Shown here piece by piece: positions 16,755-25,336 of a stretch of DNA of 64,000 bases. Under the pieces are notes generated by a model. That model saw nothing but the letters and a program-made list of their open reading frames with translations. It made no database searches and was not told the origin of the DNA. The translations under genes and the position numbers were made by a program. The stretch's first letter is position 1. Each line of letters opens with the position of its first letter. The stretch comes from Allobogoriella deserti (GTDB lineage Bacteria > Actinomycetota > Actinomycetes > Actinomycetales > Actinomycetaceae). The stretch is from the NCBI RefSeq assembly GCF_042680605.1, contig NZ_JBHUEE010000002.1, positions 620,001-684,000 of the forward strand, written 5' to 3'.

Positions 16755-17911
16755 GACACCCTGCCTTCCACTCGTGTCCCGGCATCGTCGAGCAGCACCT
16801 CTAGCTGGGGGTTCTGGCCGGCGGCACGCAGCAGCGCGCGCCGCACACCGCCGAGGGTCACCGCGGTGTCCGCGAGCTCTCCGAGCCTCAGCGGCGGCAT
16901 GAGGTCGTCGACCACGGGCACGTGCCGGTCGACGGCCTCGACGAGGAGCCGGCCCGCGCGCGAGAGGCCGCCACCGAGGACCATGACGTCGGGGTCGAGG
17001 ACATGGGCGAGCGTCTCCACGCTCCGGGCGAGCCGGCTGGCGAGGTCCTCGACGCGGGCGGCCGCGGTGGGCTCACCGGCGGCCGCGGCGGCGAAGACTT
17101 CCGGGACGCGGGCGTCGTCCGCGGCCGCGGTCTCACCGAGCAGGACCTTCACGTTGTCGACGAACAGGGCGGGGATCGCGCCGATCTCGCCGGCGCCGCC
17201 GGTGCGGCCGGTGTGGACGCGGCCGCCGAGGAGCAGACCTGCGGAGGTGCGGCGGCCGACGTGGAGATAGACGACGTCGTCGGTGCCGCGGGCGGCTCCA
17301 CGCCAGTGCTCGCCGACGGCGGCGAGGTTGGCGTCGTTGACGATCTCGACCGGGCGTGCGGACCACTGCTCGAGCTCGTGTCCGACGTGCCGGCCGCTCC
17401 AGTCCGGGACCACGGTGGAACGGCGGATGCGACCGGAGGCGTCGACGATGCCCGGAACGCCGACGCAGAGCGCGGCGAGCCGGTCCAGGTCCACTTCGGC
17501 GGCGTGGCAGCTCTTGAGCAGGACGTCCTGGACGACGGCGAGTCGCCGGTCGCCGGGGGCGTGCGCGGCGACCGTGGTCTCGTGGTGGGCGCGGACGGTG
17601 CCGGTCAGATCTGCGACGACCGCGCGGACGGTGTGGACGCCGACGTCGACGCCCGCCACGAGGACCGCGTCCGGGTCGACGCCGAACACGCGGGCCGGGC
17701 GGCCCGCACCGTGCCGGTCCGTGGCGGGCGGACCGGACGTGACCCACCCCGCCGCGCCCAGGTCACCGAGGATCGCGGTGAGCGTGGGGCGCGAGAGTCC
17801 GGTGGCCGTGCCGAGCTCCGCCTGGGTGAGCCGCCCTTGGGGGCCGAGGGCCGCGAGGACCCGGCGGGTGTTGGCGGCACGTTCGACGGAGCGCCGCGGA
17901 GCCTCGACCAT
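16751..17911 (-). CDS. ROK family transcriptional regulator lacking the zinc-binding Cys cluster
   Basis: An N-terminal winged helix (RRVLAALGPQGRLTQAELGTATGLSRPTLTAILGDL) precedes a ROK sugar-kinase-like domain with the VNDANLAAVGEH block, which keeps the catalytic Asp. The region after GEIG, which in most ROK proteins holds the His and the CxCGxxGC zinc site, reads GEIGAIPALFVDN and lacks Cys. It probably represses its own operon and is relieved by the imported sugar. I favour ATG 17911 (GGAGG 8 nt upstream); an ATG at 17932 would add seven residues. It is the first gene of the seven-gene operon. Confidence 0.85.
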   Translation of the reverse strand: MVEAPRRSVERAANTRRVLAALGPQGRLTQAELGTATGLSRPTLTAILGDLGAAGWVTSGPPATDRHGAGRPARVFGVDPDAVLVAGVDVGVHTVRAVVADLTGTVRAHHETTVAAHAPGDRRLAVVQDVLLKSCHAAEVDLDRLAALCVGVPGIVDASGRIRRSTVVPDWSGRHVGHELEQWSARPVEIVNDANLAAVGEHWRGAARGTDDVVYLHVGRRTSAGLLLGGRVHTGRTGGAGEIGAIPALFVDNVKVLLGETAAADDARVPEVFAAAAAGEPTAAARVEDLASRLARSVETLAHVLDPDVMVLGGGLSRAGRLLVEAVDRHVPVVDDLMPPLRLGELADTAVTLGGVRRALLRAAGQNPQLEVLLDDAGTRVEGRVS

Positions 17912-17945
17912 CCGCAGCACCTCCGTCCTCATCGATCGGCGTTCT

Positions 17946-17960
17946 GTTAAGGCCCTTTAC
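17946..17960. promoter_or_regulatory. Putative ROK operator
   Basis: A 15-bp near-palindrome (GTTAAGG, one base, CCTTTAC; 6 of 7 arm positions match) lies 35 nt upstream of the chosen ROK start, in the gap to the divergent XPB gene. ROK repressors often bind AT-containing palindromes of the TTAA type at their own promoters. It is a candidate for autoregulation of the whole sugar operon. Confidence 0.45.
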
Positions 17961-18124
17961 GGAATTTGTTGTTGCGGAACAGTAGTGCACCGCGCTACAC
18001 GTGTCCAGAACCGCTCCGCCGCACCGCGTCCGCTCGCGCCCGCCGCCCATGACGCGACGCGACTCACGCCGCGGCCCGCTCCGCACGGTCGCTGCCGACC
18101 CGTCTCACGCGCGACAATGGCGGG

Positions 18125-19768
18125 ATGCCTGACGGCCCACTGATCGTCCAGTCCGACAAGTCGCTGCTCCTCGAGGTCGACCACCCGCTCGCCAAGGACG
18201 CGCGCCGCGCCATTGCGCCCTTCGCCGAGCTCGAGCGCGCCCCGGAGCACGTGCACACCTACCGCCTGACGCCCTTGGGCCTGTGGAACGCGCGCGCCGC
18301 CGGCCACGACGCCGAGCAGGTGGTCGACGCCCTGGTGCGGTACTCGCGCTATCCGGTTCCCCACCCGTTGCTGGTCGACGTCGCGGACACCATGGACCGC
18401 TACGGCCGCCTGCAGCTGGTCAAGCACCCCACTCACGGGCTCGTGCTGCACGCGCTGGACAAGCCGGTGCTCGAGGAGGTGCTGCGGTCCAAGCGCACCA
18501 AGGGCATGGTCGGCACCCGCATCGACGACGAGAACGTCGCAGTGCATCCCTCCGAGCGCGGCCGGCTCAAGCAGGCCCTGGTCAAGCTCGGCTGGCCGGC
18601 CGAGGACCTGGCCGGCTACGTCGACGGCGAGGCCCACGACATCAGCCTCGAACAGGACGACTGGCACCTGCGCCCCTACCAGGAGGAGGCGGTGGAGACC
18701 TTCTGGCACGGCGGCTCCGGCGTCGTCGTGCTGCCGTGCGGCGCCGGCAAGACCCTGGTGGGTGCGGGCGCCATGGCCCGGTCGGGCACCACCACGCTCA
18801 TCCTCGTGACCAACACCGTGGCCGCGCGGCAGTGGAAGGACGAGCTCGTCCGCCGCACGTCGCTGACCGAGGACGAGATCGGTGAGTACTCCGGCACCCG
18901 CAAGGACGTCCGCCCGGTCACCATCGCCACCTATCAGGTGCTCACCACCAGGCGGAAGGGCACCTACACCCATCTCGAACTGCTCGACGCGCACGACTGG
19001 GGCCTCATCGTCTACGACGAGGTGCACCTGCTGCCGGCGCCGATCTTCCGGATGACGGCGGACCTGCAGGCGCGGCGTCGCCTCGGACTGACGGCCACTC
19101 TGGTCCGCGAGGACGGCCGCGAGGACGAGGTGTTCTCCCTCATCGGCCCGAAGCGGTACGACGCCCCGTGGAAGGACATCGAGTCCCAGGGGTACATCGC
19201 ACCGGCGGAGTGCACGGAGGTCCGGCTGACCCTGCCCGACGGCGACCGGCTCGCCTACGCCACCGCCGAGCCCGAAGAGCGCTATCGGCTCGCCGCCTCG
19301 GCCCCGGGCAAGACCCGCGTGGTCCGGCAGATCCTGGACAAGCATCAGGGTGAGCAGACGCTGGTCATCGGGCAGTACCTGGACCAGCTCGGCGAGCTGT
19401 CGCAGGCGCTGGACGCCCCGCTGGTGACCGGCGAGACGACGGTGGCCGAGCGGCAGCGGCTGTTCGACGGCTTCCGCGCCGGGGAGATCGACGTGCTCGT
19501 GGTCTCCAAGGTCGCCAACTTCTCCATCGACCTGCCCGAGGCCTCCCTGGCCATCCAGGTCTCGGGCTCGTTCGGCTCGCGCCAGGAGGAGGCGCAGCGG
19601 CTCGGCCGGCTCATGCGCCCCAAGGCGGACGGCCGTTCCGCGCACTTCTACGCGATCGTCGCACGCGACACGGTGGACCAGGACTTCGCGGCGCACCGGC
19701 AGCGGTTCCTCGCCGAACAGGGATACGCGTACACGATCGTCGACGCCGAGGACCTGGCTGCCGCCTGA
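18125..19768 (+). CDS. DNA repair helicase XPB
   Basis: The 547-residue superfamily 2 helicase has the XPB N-terminal domain (LIVQSDKSLLLEVDHPLA) and Walker A PCGAGKT at residues 204-210. The DEVH box is at 298-301, followed by motif III LGLTATLVREDGREDEV, the RED motif region, and helicase C-terminal motifs (VLVVSKVANFSIDLPEA, QRLGRLMRPK). Bacterial XPB proteins are 3'-5' DNA helicases or translocases, with a proposed role in repair. GACAAT lies 7 nt before ATG 18125 and no Shine-Dalgarno is visible, so the message is probably leaderless. Its usual partner (helicase-associated protein) is at 1129-3381. Confidence 0.94.
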   Translation: MPDGPLIVQSDKSLLLEVDHPLAKDARRAIAPFAELERAPEHVHTYRLTPLGLWNARAAGHDAEQVVDALVRYSRYPVPHPLLVDVADTMDRYGRLQLVKHPTHGLVLHALDKPVLEEVLRSKRTKGMVGTRIDDENVAVHPSERGRLKQALVKLGWPAEDLAGYVDGEAHDISLEQDDWHLRPYQEEAVETFWHGGSGVVVLPCGAGKTLVGAGAMARSGTTTLILVTNTVAARQWKDELVRRTSLTEDEIGEYSGTRKDVRPVTIATYQVLTTRRKGTYTHLELLDAHDWGLIVYDEVHLLPAPIFRMTADLQARRRLGLTATLVREDGREDEVFSLIGPKRYDAPWKDIESQGYIAPAECTEVRLTLPDGDRLAYATAEPEERYRLAASAPGKTRVVRQILDKHQGEQTLVIGQYLDQLGELSQALDAPLVTGETTVAERQRLFDGFRAGEIDVLVVSKVANFSIDLPEASLAIQVSGSFGSRQEEAQRLGRLMRPKADGRSAHFYAIVARDTVDQDFAAHRQRFLAEQGYAYTIVDAEDLAAA

Positions 19769-19908
19769 GCCGAGGCGCCGCCACGGATCCGACGAGCCGC
19801 CCGGACCCTGAACGGGCGGGCCCGCGGAAGAGTTCCCGTCCTCGGCCCGCCGCGAATGGGGAGCCGAACTCGTTGCGCCTGGCCACCGCTGCGGCCAGGA
19901 TCGAAGGT

Positions 19909-21927
19909 GTGAGACTCCGCGCTGCCTCGAGGACGCTTGCCGCTGCCACCGTGGCCCTGGTGCCCGTGCTCGCGGCGGCGCCGGCGGCGGCGGAGGAGCC
20001 GATGAACCTGCCGGACCAGGTCACCGACACCGCGGGAGTCCTCGACGACGGCCAGGTCGCCGAGATCCAACAGGCCTTCGACGAGGTCACCGAGTCCTCG
20101 GGCGAGGTGCCGTTCATCGCGTTCGTGCCCGACTTCTCAGGGCTACCGAACACCGAGTGGCCCCCGCGGACGGCCGAGGACTCCGGCCTCGGCACGCAGA
20201 ACCCGCTGGTCGCCGTCGCGATCGACGAGGGGTCGTGGGGTGTCGCGGTGAGCAACTCGGCACCGTACAGCACCGAGGATCTGCAGGGTGCGCTCGAATC
20301 CAGCATGGTCCCCGCGCTGAGCGACGGCGACTGGGTGGGAGCGGCCGAGGCCTACGCCGACGAGGTCGAGGACCTCGCTTCCGGCGGGGGCGGCGGCGGG
20401 CTTCTCACGTTCGTCATGGTCGCCGTCCTCGTCGTCGCCGTCATCGGGATCATCGCGCTGGTGGTGCGCTCACGCCGGAAGAGCACGGCCGGGCACGACG
20501 GCCGCCCGCGCGGCCCGAAACCCAAGCCGCTCCCCCCGGACCATCCGCTCAACCTCCCGACCGACAAGCTCGCCACCCGCGCCGGGCAGGCGCTGCTCGC
20601 CGCCGACGACGCCGTCCGCAGCTCCGAGGAGGAGCTCGGCTTCGCCAAGGCGCAGTTCGGGCTGCAGGCCACGGACCCGTTCGCGGCGGCCCTGGAGGAG
20701 GCCAAGCAGCAGTCGCGGCAGGCGTTCAACATCCGCCAGCGACTCGACGACGACATCCCGGAGACCGAGCAGCAGCAGCGTCAGATGTACGCCGACATCA
20801 TTCAGCTCACCGACGAGGTGGACAGGACGCTCTCGGCGCAGGCGGAGCACTTCGCCAAACTCCGGGACATCCAGGCCCGCGCCCCGCAGGCACTGGACGA
20901 GATGGATCAGCGCGCCCGTGAGGTGGAGCGGCAGATCGAGAGTGCCCGCGCCCAGCTCGCCAACCTCGCGACCCGCTACCCCGCGAGCGCGCTCGCCTCG
21001 GTCCGGGACAACCCGGAGCAGGCCAAGGACCTGCTGCGCGGTGCCCATGACGCGGTCGAGAAGGGCCGCGAGAAGGTGGCCGACGGTGATCGGCAGACCG
21101 CCGTCACCCACGTCCACATCGCCGAGGAGGCGATCGCGCAGGCCGACGCGCTGCTCAAGGAGGTGCACGGAGCCGGGGACATGCTCGCCGACGCAGGCCG
21201 GCGCCTGGACGCCGCGATCGCCTCCATCACGGCGGACGTGCGCGACGCCAAGCGTCTCGCCCCCGAGGACCTGGAGATCAACGCCCGGCGCAAGGAGGCC
21301 GAGGCGGCGATCGCGCAGGGTCACGAGGCCCGCACCGGCGGCGACCCGCTCGCCGCGCTGCAGCGGTTGGAAGCGGCGGAAAGCGCGATCGACGAGGCGC
21401 TCGCCGACGCCCGGGGTGAGGAGGAGCACCGCCGCAAGGCCGCCCAGCAAGTGGGCGACCGGTTGGATCGCCTCGATGCAAGCCTGCGGCGGGTCTCCAC
21501 CTACATCTCCACCCACCGCGGCAGCGTGGGCCACGAGGCCCGCACCCGGTTCTCCGAGGCCCAGCGGCTCGCGGACGAGGCCCGCACCGTCGCCCAGAGC
21601 GACCCGGCTGCGGCGATGCGAGCCGTCACGCAGGCCGAGCGGCGTCTCGCCGACGCCCAGAACCTCGCCCAGCGCGACGTCGACCGGTTCAACCCGTGGG
21701 GTGGCGGCGGCTTCGGCGGAGGCGGCTACGGAGGGCGGCGTGGCGGTGTGGACGCCGGCTCACTGATCCTCGGTGGCATCCTCGGCGGCATGCTGGGCGG
21801 TGGTGGCCACCGCGGCGGGTTCGGCGGCTTCGGTGGCGGTTTCGGCGGAGGCGGCGGTGGCTTCGGCGGAGGCGGCGGTGGCTTCGGTGGAGGCGGCGGC
21901 TTCGGCGGGGGTGGTGGCCGCTTCTGA
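19909..21927 (+). CDS. TPM domain membrane protein with coiled coil and Gly-rich tail
   Basis: The 672-residue precursor has a signal peptide (RAASRTLAAATVALVPVLAAAPAAA) and a TPM_phosphatase domain starting at about LPDQVTDTAGVLDDGQ. A Gly-rich linker and one membrane helix (LLTFVMVAVLVVAVIGIIALVV) follow, then about 400 residues of charged coiled coil in the cytoplasm. The last 80 residues are a GGFGGGG-type repeat. Similar proteins accompany PspA in actinobacteria and suggest membrane-stress or membrane-quality functions. GTG 19909 follows AGGA by 8 nt; a TTG 12 codons upstream is an alternative start. The pspA homologue lies 154 nt downstream on the same strand. Confidence 0.85.
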   Translation: MRLRAASRTLAAATVALVPVLAAAPAAAEEPMNLPDQVTDTAGVLDDGQVAEIQQAFDEVTESSGEVPFIAFVPDFSGLPNTEWPPRTAEDSGLGTQNPLVAVAIDEGSWGVAVSNSAPYSTEDLQGALESSMVPALSDGDWVGAAEAYADEVEDLASGGGGGGLLTFVMVAVLVVAVIGIIALVVRSRRKSTAGHDGRPRGPKPKPLPPDHPLNLPTDKLATRAGQALLAADDAVRSSEEELGFAKAQFGLQATDPFAAALEEAKQQSRQAFNIRQRLDDDIPETEQQQRQMYADIIQLTDEVDRTLSAQAEHFAKLRDIQARAPQALDEMDQRAREVERQIESARAQLANLATRYPASALASVRDNPEQAKDLLRGAHDAVEKGREKVADGDRQTAVTHVHIAEEAIAQADALLKEVHGAGDMLADAGRRLDAAIASITADVRDAKRLAPEDLEINARRKEAEAAIAQGHEARTGGDPLAALQRLEAAESAIDEALADARGEEEHRRKAAQQVGDRLDRLDASLRRVSTYISTHRGSVGHEARTRFSEAQRLADEARTVAQSDPAAAMRAVTQAERRLADAQNLAQRDVDRFNPWGGGGFGGGGYGGRRGGVDAGSLILGGILGGMLGGGGHRGGFGGFGGGFGGGGGGFGGGGGGFGGGGGFGGGGGRF

Positions 21928-22081
21928 CCGTTCCGTCGGTACCGCCAACGCCCGTCAGTAGCCCTCAGTACCCTCGCAACCCCGTCGATCCCCGTCGCCC
22001 GCAGACCTGCGTCCACCCCGGCCGGCCACCGGCCACCCACAGCACATCCGTTCCAGCGTCACGACCGAGAAGGGCAGCACC

Positions 22082-22873
22082 ATGGCAGAGAAGCAGAGCA
22101 TCCTGGGCCGCATCAGCCAGCTCACCCGAGCGAACATCAACGCGCTCCTCGACCGGGCCGAGGACCCGGAGAAGATGCTCGACCAGATGATCCGCGACTA
22201 CACCTCCTCGATCGCCGAGGCCGAGGACGCCGTGGCGGTGACGATCGGGAACCTGCGCCTGGCCGAGCAGGACCACGCGGCCGACCTCGCCGAGGCCCGC
22301 GACTGGGGCCAGAAGGCCCTCGCCGCCTCGACCAAGGCCAAGGAGATGCGCGCGCAGGGCAACGAGTCCGAGGCGTCCCGGTTCGACAACCTCGCGCGGA
22401 TCGCGGTGAGCAAGCAGATCACGGCGGAGAACGAGGCCAAGGACGCCGAGCCGATGATCGACTCGCAGAACGAGGTCGTCGAGAAGCTCAAGACCGGGCT
22501 GACCCAGATGCGCACGAAGCTGGACGAGCTCAAGTCCAAGCGTGATCAGCTCGTGGCCCGCGCCAAGAGCGCCGAGGCGCAGTCGCAGGTGCAGAGCGCG
22601 ATCTCCTCGATCAACGTCATGGACCCGACCTCGGAGATCTCCCGGTTCGAGGAGCAGATCCGCCGCGAGGAGGCGCGGGTGGCCGGGCACGCAGAGCTCC
22701 AGGGCTCGAGCCTGGAATCGCAGTTCGCCGAGCTCGAGGACCACAGCCGCGACGCGGAGATCGAGGCCCGCCTCGCCGCGCTGCAGTCCGGCTCCCCCGC
22801 GGGACAGATCGGCAGCGCTGAGGAGCAGGCCACTCCGGCACCGGCGCCCGACGAGGACCGAACGACCTACTGA
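22082..22873 (+). CDS. pspA: PspA/IM30 family membrane-stress protein
   Basis: The 263-residue protein is an extended coiled coil. It begins MAEKQSILGRISQLTRANINALLDRAEDPEKMLDQMIRDYTSSI, the hallmark start of PspA/IM30/Vipp1 proteins, which form ESCRT-III-like polymers on damaged inner membranes. A short proline-rich tail (TPAPAPDEDRTTY) ends it. AAGGG lies 7 nt before ATG 22082. It follows the TPM gene, whose long cytoplasmic coiled coil could interact with it; that partnership is inferred from adjacency. Confidence 0.93.
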   Translation: MAEKQSILGRISQLTRANINALLDRAEDPEKMLDQMIRDYTSSIAEAEDAVAVTIGNLRLAEQDHAADLAEARDWGQKALAASTKAKEMRAQGNESEASRFDNLARIAVSKQITAENEAKDAEPMIDSQNEVVEKLKTGLTQMRTKLDELKSKRDQLVARAKSAEAQSQVQSAISSINVMDPTSEISRFEEQIRREEARVAGHAELQGSSLESQFAELEDHSRDAEIEARLAALQSGSPAGQIGSAEEQATPAPAPDEDRTTY

Positions 22874-22966
22874 GCCACCACCTGCCCACACCTCGCCACG
22901 GGCTCGGGCCGCGCGCTCAGGCCCGTGGCGAGGAGTGCGCGCGGCGTCGTCGGGGATGATCGGGAC

Positions 22967-23581
22967 ATGCAGTTCCAGGACGTGGTCCACCAACGGCGCA
23001 TGGTCCGCCGCTACACCCCCGAGCCGGTCGACCCCGCCGTCCTGACCCGCCTGCTCGAGAACGCCACACGCGCCCCGAGCGCCGGGTTCAGCCAGGGCTG
23101 GGCCTTCCTCGTCCTGGACACCGCTGACGACCTCGCACGCTTCTGGGACGCCACCACTCCACCGGAGCGGGCCGGCCGGCCGGACGCGTGGTTGCGGGGC
23201 ATGCGCACCGCACCCGTGGTCATCGTGCCGCTGGCCTGCGAGGACGCCTACCGGCGTCGCTACGCCGAGCCCGACAAGGGGCGCCGTCCCGGTCAGCAGG
23301 GCGAGCTGCCCTGGTCGGTGCCGTACTGGCACGTCGACGCCGGTATGGCGGCGCTGCTCATCCTGCTCGGCGCCGTCGACGCCGGCCTGGGCGCCTGCTT
23401 CTTCGGGGTGCCCGCCGCCCGGGTGGGTGAGCTGCGCGCGCGGTTCGGCATCCCGGACGACCACGAGCCGGTCGGTGCCGTCACGGTCGGGCACCCTGAC
23501 CCGGGCCCGTCGCCGGCCGGCTCACCCGCCCGGCGAGGTCGTCGACCGCTCGAGGAGGTCGTCCACCGCGGCCGCTGGTGA
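22967..23581 (+). CDS. Nitroreductase family protein
   Basis: This 204-residue flavoprotein begins MQFQDVVHQRRMVRRYTPEPVD and has the FMN-binding RRMVRRY segment and GAVDAGLGACFFGVP, typical of nitroreductases. GATGAT lies 6 nt before ATG 22967, consistent with a leaderless message. It converges on cofC, the F420 guanylyltransferase gene, with only 17 nt between the stops. The C-terminal domain of FbiB, which completes F420 synthesis, belongs to this same superfamily, so a role in F420 metabolism is possible but unproven. A proline/arginine-rich tail follows the fold. Confidence 0.85.
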   Translation: MQFQDVVHQRRMVRRYTPEPVDPAVLTRLLENATRAPSAGFSQGWAFLVLDTADDLARFWDATTPPERAGRPDAWLRGMRTAPVVIVPLACEDAYRRRYAEPDKGRRPGQQGELPWSVPYWHVDAGMAALLILLGAVDAGLGACFFGVPAARVGELRARFGIPDDHEPVGAVTVGHPDPGPSPAGSPARRGRRPLEEVVHRGRW

Positions 23582-23582
23582 A

Positions 23583-23597
23583 CCGGCCTCCGGCCGG
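23583..23597. terminator. Short hairpin between convergent nitroreductase and cofC
   Basis: CCGGCC (23583-23588) and GGCCGG (23592-23597) form a perfect 6-bp stem with a 3-nt loop in the 17-nt gap between convergent stop codons. It is the only candidate terminator for both genes. Confidence 0.45.
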
Positions 23598-23598
23598 A

Positions 23599-24255
23599 TC
23601 ATCCGCTCCGGATGAGGCGGCGCAACGCGTCCCGGGCGTCGCCGGGCAGGGCCTCCCAGTCCCCCGGGGTGTCCAGGTCGACGCCCAGACCCGGCCGCTG
23701 CAGCACGAACGGCGCCACCCCGTGCCGCTCCGCCTCGGCGGCGTGCTCGGCGAAGCTGCCCTGGCCGAAGCGGAAGCGCCAGGCGGCCAGCCCCCTGTCC
23801 AGCGCGATCGCGTTCGTCCCCTCGCGGGCGTGGTCCGGCGCGAGCACCACCGGCGCCTCGGCGGTGACCAGGGCGAGCACATCCGTCGGGTCGAGCAGCG
23901 GCAGGTCCGCGTGCATCACGGCCACCCGGGCGGCCCGCCCGCTGAAGGCGAAGTCGCACCCGTCCGCCACGGCCCCGTTGAGGCCCTCGCGGGACTGCTC
24001 GATGACGTCGAGGCGCACGTCGGCGCCCACGGCCCGGCGCGTCGAGCTCAGGTCCGCGGTCACCACGACCACCCGGTCCACGACGGCCAGCAAGGTGGTC
24101 ACCACGTGCCGGGCGAGGACGCCGACCAGCCGCTCGCGTTCCTCGGCCCCGAGGTCGGGGGCGAGCCGGCTCTTGCCGTTGGCGCCGCCACGGACCGGGA
24201 CCACGGCGATGACGCGCCCGCCCGCCGGTCCGCCGTTCTCCGCAGGACCGGTCAT
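23599..24255 (-). CDS. cofC: 2-phospho-L-lactate (or PEP) guanylyltransferase, F420 biosynthesis
   Basis: The 218-residue protein has a nucleotidyltransferase start (VIAVVPVRGGANGKSRLAPDLGAEERERLV), the MHADLPLLDPTDV metal-site motif and a C-terminal PGLGVDLDTPGDW. This matches CofC/FbiD, which activates phospholactate or phosphoenolpyruvate with GTP to give the donor for CofD. ATG 24255 overlaps the stop of cofD (ATGA). No cofE gene or Fo synthase gene is seen in the window, so the F420 pathway is split across the genome. Confidence 0.9.
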   Translation of the reverse strand: MTGPAENGGPAGGRVIAVVPVRGGANGKSRLAPDLGAEERERLVGVLARHVVTTLLAVVDRVVVVTADLSSTRRAVGADVRLDVIEQSREGLNGAVADGCDFAFSGRAARVAVMHADLPLLDPTDVLALVTAEAPVVLAPDHAREGTNAIALDRGLAAWRFRFGQGSFAEHAAEAERHGVAPFVLQRPGLGVDLDTPGDWEALPGDARDALRRLIRSG

Positions 24256-25184
24256 GCGATCAGCTCCCGGGCGAGGCGCTCCCGGTCGAGCTGATCGCCC
24301 ATGACGGTGCCGGTGACGAGCGGGCGCAGGCCCAGTTCCTCGATCGCCGGGGCGAGGTGGGCGTCGACCGAGTCGATCGCCAGCACGTCGAGGATGTCGG
24401 CCCACAACCGGGCGACGCCGAGCGCGGAGACCTCGTGGCCCATGGCCTCGAGCATGGCGGCCGCCGGCCCCTTGATCGCCCGGCCACCGACGATCGGGCT
24501 GACGCCGACTCGCCGGGCCTGCGTCGTCGTCAGCGCGTCCTGCACGCCCGGGACGGCGAGGATCGGCGCGATGGAGACGAAGGGGTTGGACGGGGCCAGC
24601 ACGAGGACGTCGGCCGAGTAGATCGCGTCGAGCACCCCGGGCGCGGGCGCGGCCTCGTCGACGCCGTCGAAGGTGACGGCGCGCACCGGGTCGCGATGGC
24701 GGCGGGCGACGAAGTACTCCTGGAAGTCGAGCGTCCCCTCGGCGGTCTCGATACGGGTGGCCACCGGCTGGTCGCTCATCGGCAGCAGTCGCGACCGTAC
24801 GCCCAGGGCGGCGCGCAGGGCATCGGTGACCTCGGAGAGCGGCTCGCCCGCCCGGAGCCGGGCGGTGCGGGCGATGTGGGTGGCGAAGTCCTGATCGCCG
24901 ACCCGGAACCACGTCGGCACACCGAGCCTGCCGAGGGTCTCCAGAGTGGCAGTGGTGTCTCCGGCGACGCCCCAGCCGGCCTGCGGATCGGCGATCCCGG
25001 CCAGCGTGTACATCACGGTGTCGAGGTCCGGGCTCACGTGCAGCCCGTAGATGACGTCGTCGTCGCCGGTGTTGCCGACGACGGTCAGGTCCTCGGGCTG
25101 GGCCAGGGCGCCGGCCAGCCCGTGCGCGAGTCTCGCGCCACCGACCCCGCCCGCCAGCAACGTCACGCTCGGGCTCTTGTGCAC
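24252..25184 (-). CDS. cofD: 2-phospho-L-lactate transferase (CofD/FbiA)
   Basis: The 310-residue enzyme has the CofD signature: VTLLAGGVGGARLAHGLA at the N-terminus, VVGNTGDDDVIYGLHVSPDLDTVMYTLAG and LAPSNPFVSIAPILAVPG. It transfers the phospholactyl or phosphoenolpyruvyl group to Fo, forming F420-0 or dehydro-F420-0. GTG 25184 is preferred over the TTG just upstream because TAGGCT lies exactly 6 nt before it, as in leaderless actinobacterial genes. It is the first gene of a two-gene operon with cofC. Confidence 0.93.
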   Translation of the reverse strand: MHKSPSVTLLAGGVGGARLAHGLAGALAQPEDLTVVGNTGDDDVIYGLHVSPDLDTVMYTLAGIADPQAGWGVAGDTTATLETLGRLGVPTWFRVGDQDFATHIARTARLRAGEPLSEVTDALRAALGVRSRLLPMSDQPVATRIETAEGTLDFQEYFVARRHRDPVRAVTFDGVDEAAPAPGVLDAIYSADVLVLAPSNPFVSIAPILAVPGVQDALTTTQARRVGVSPIVGGRAIKGPAAAMLEAMGHEVSALGVARLWADILDVLAIDSVDAHLAPAIEELGLRPLVTGTVMGDQLDRERLARELIA

Positions 25185-25336
25185 CAAGGCAGCCTACGAC
25201 GGGACCCGCCCCTGTCCGCCACGTCCGGCGAGGGTGATCACGGGCACCCGGTCCGTGGGCACGGCACCCGTGCGCCGCGTCGCCGGGTTCAGACCGCGGG
25301 CCACGTCCGGTCCCGTCCCTGGGTACGCTGCGAGGC

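Noticed and set aside
21697..21927. Highly repetitive GGCGGCTTC-type sequence as a CRISPR or tandem-repeat array
   Set aside because: It is in frame with the TPM protein gene and encodes its glycine/phenylalanine tail; there are no constant repeats with unique spacers.
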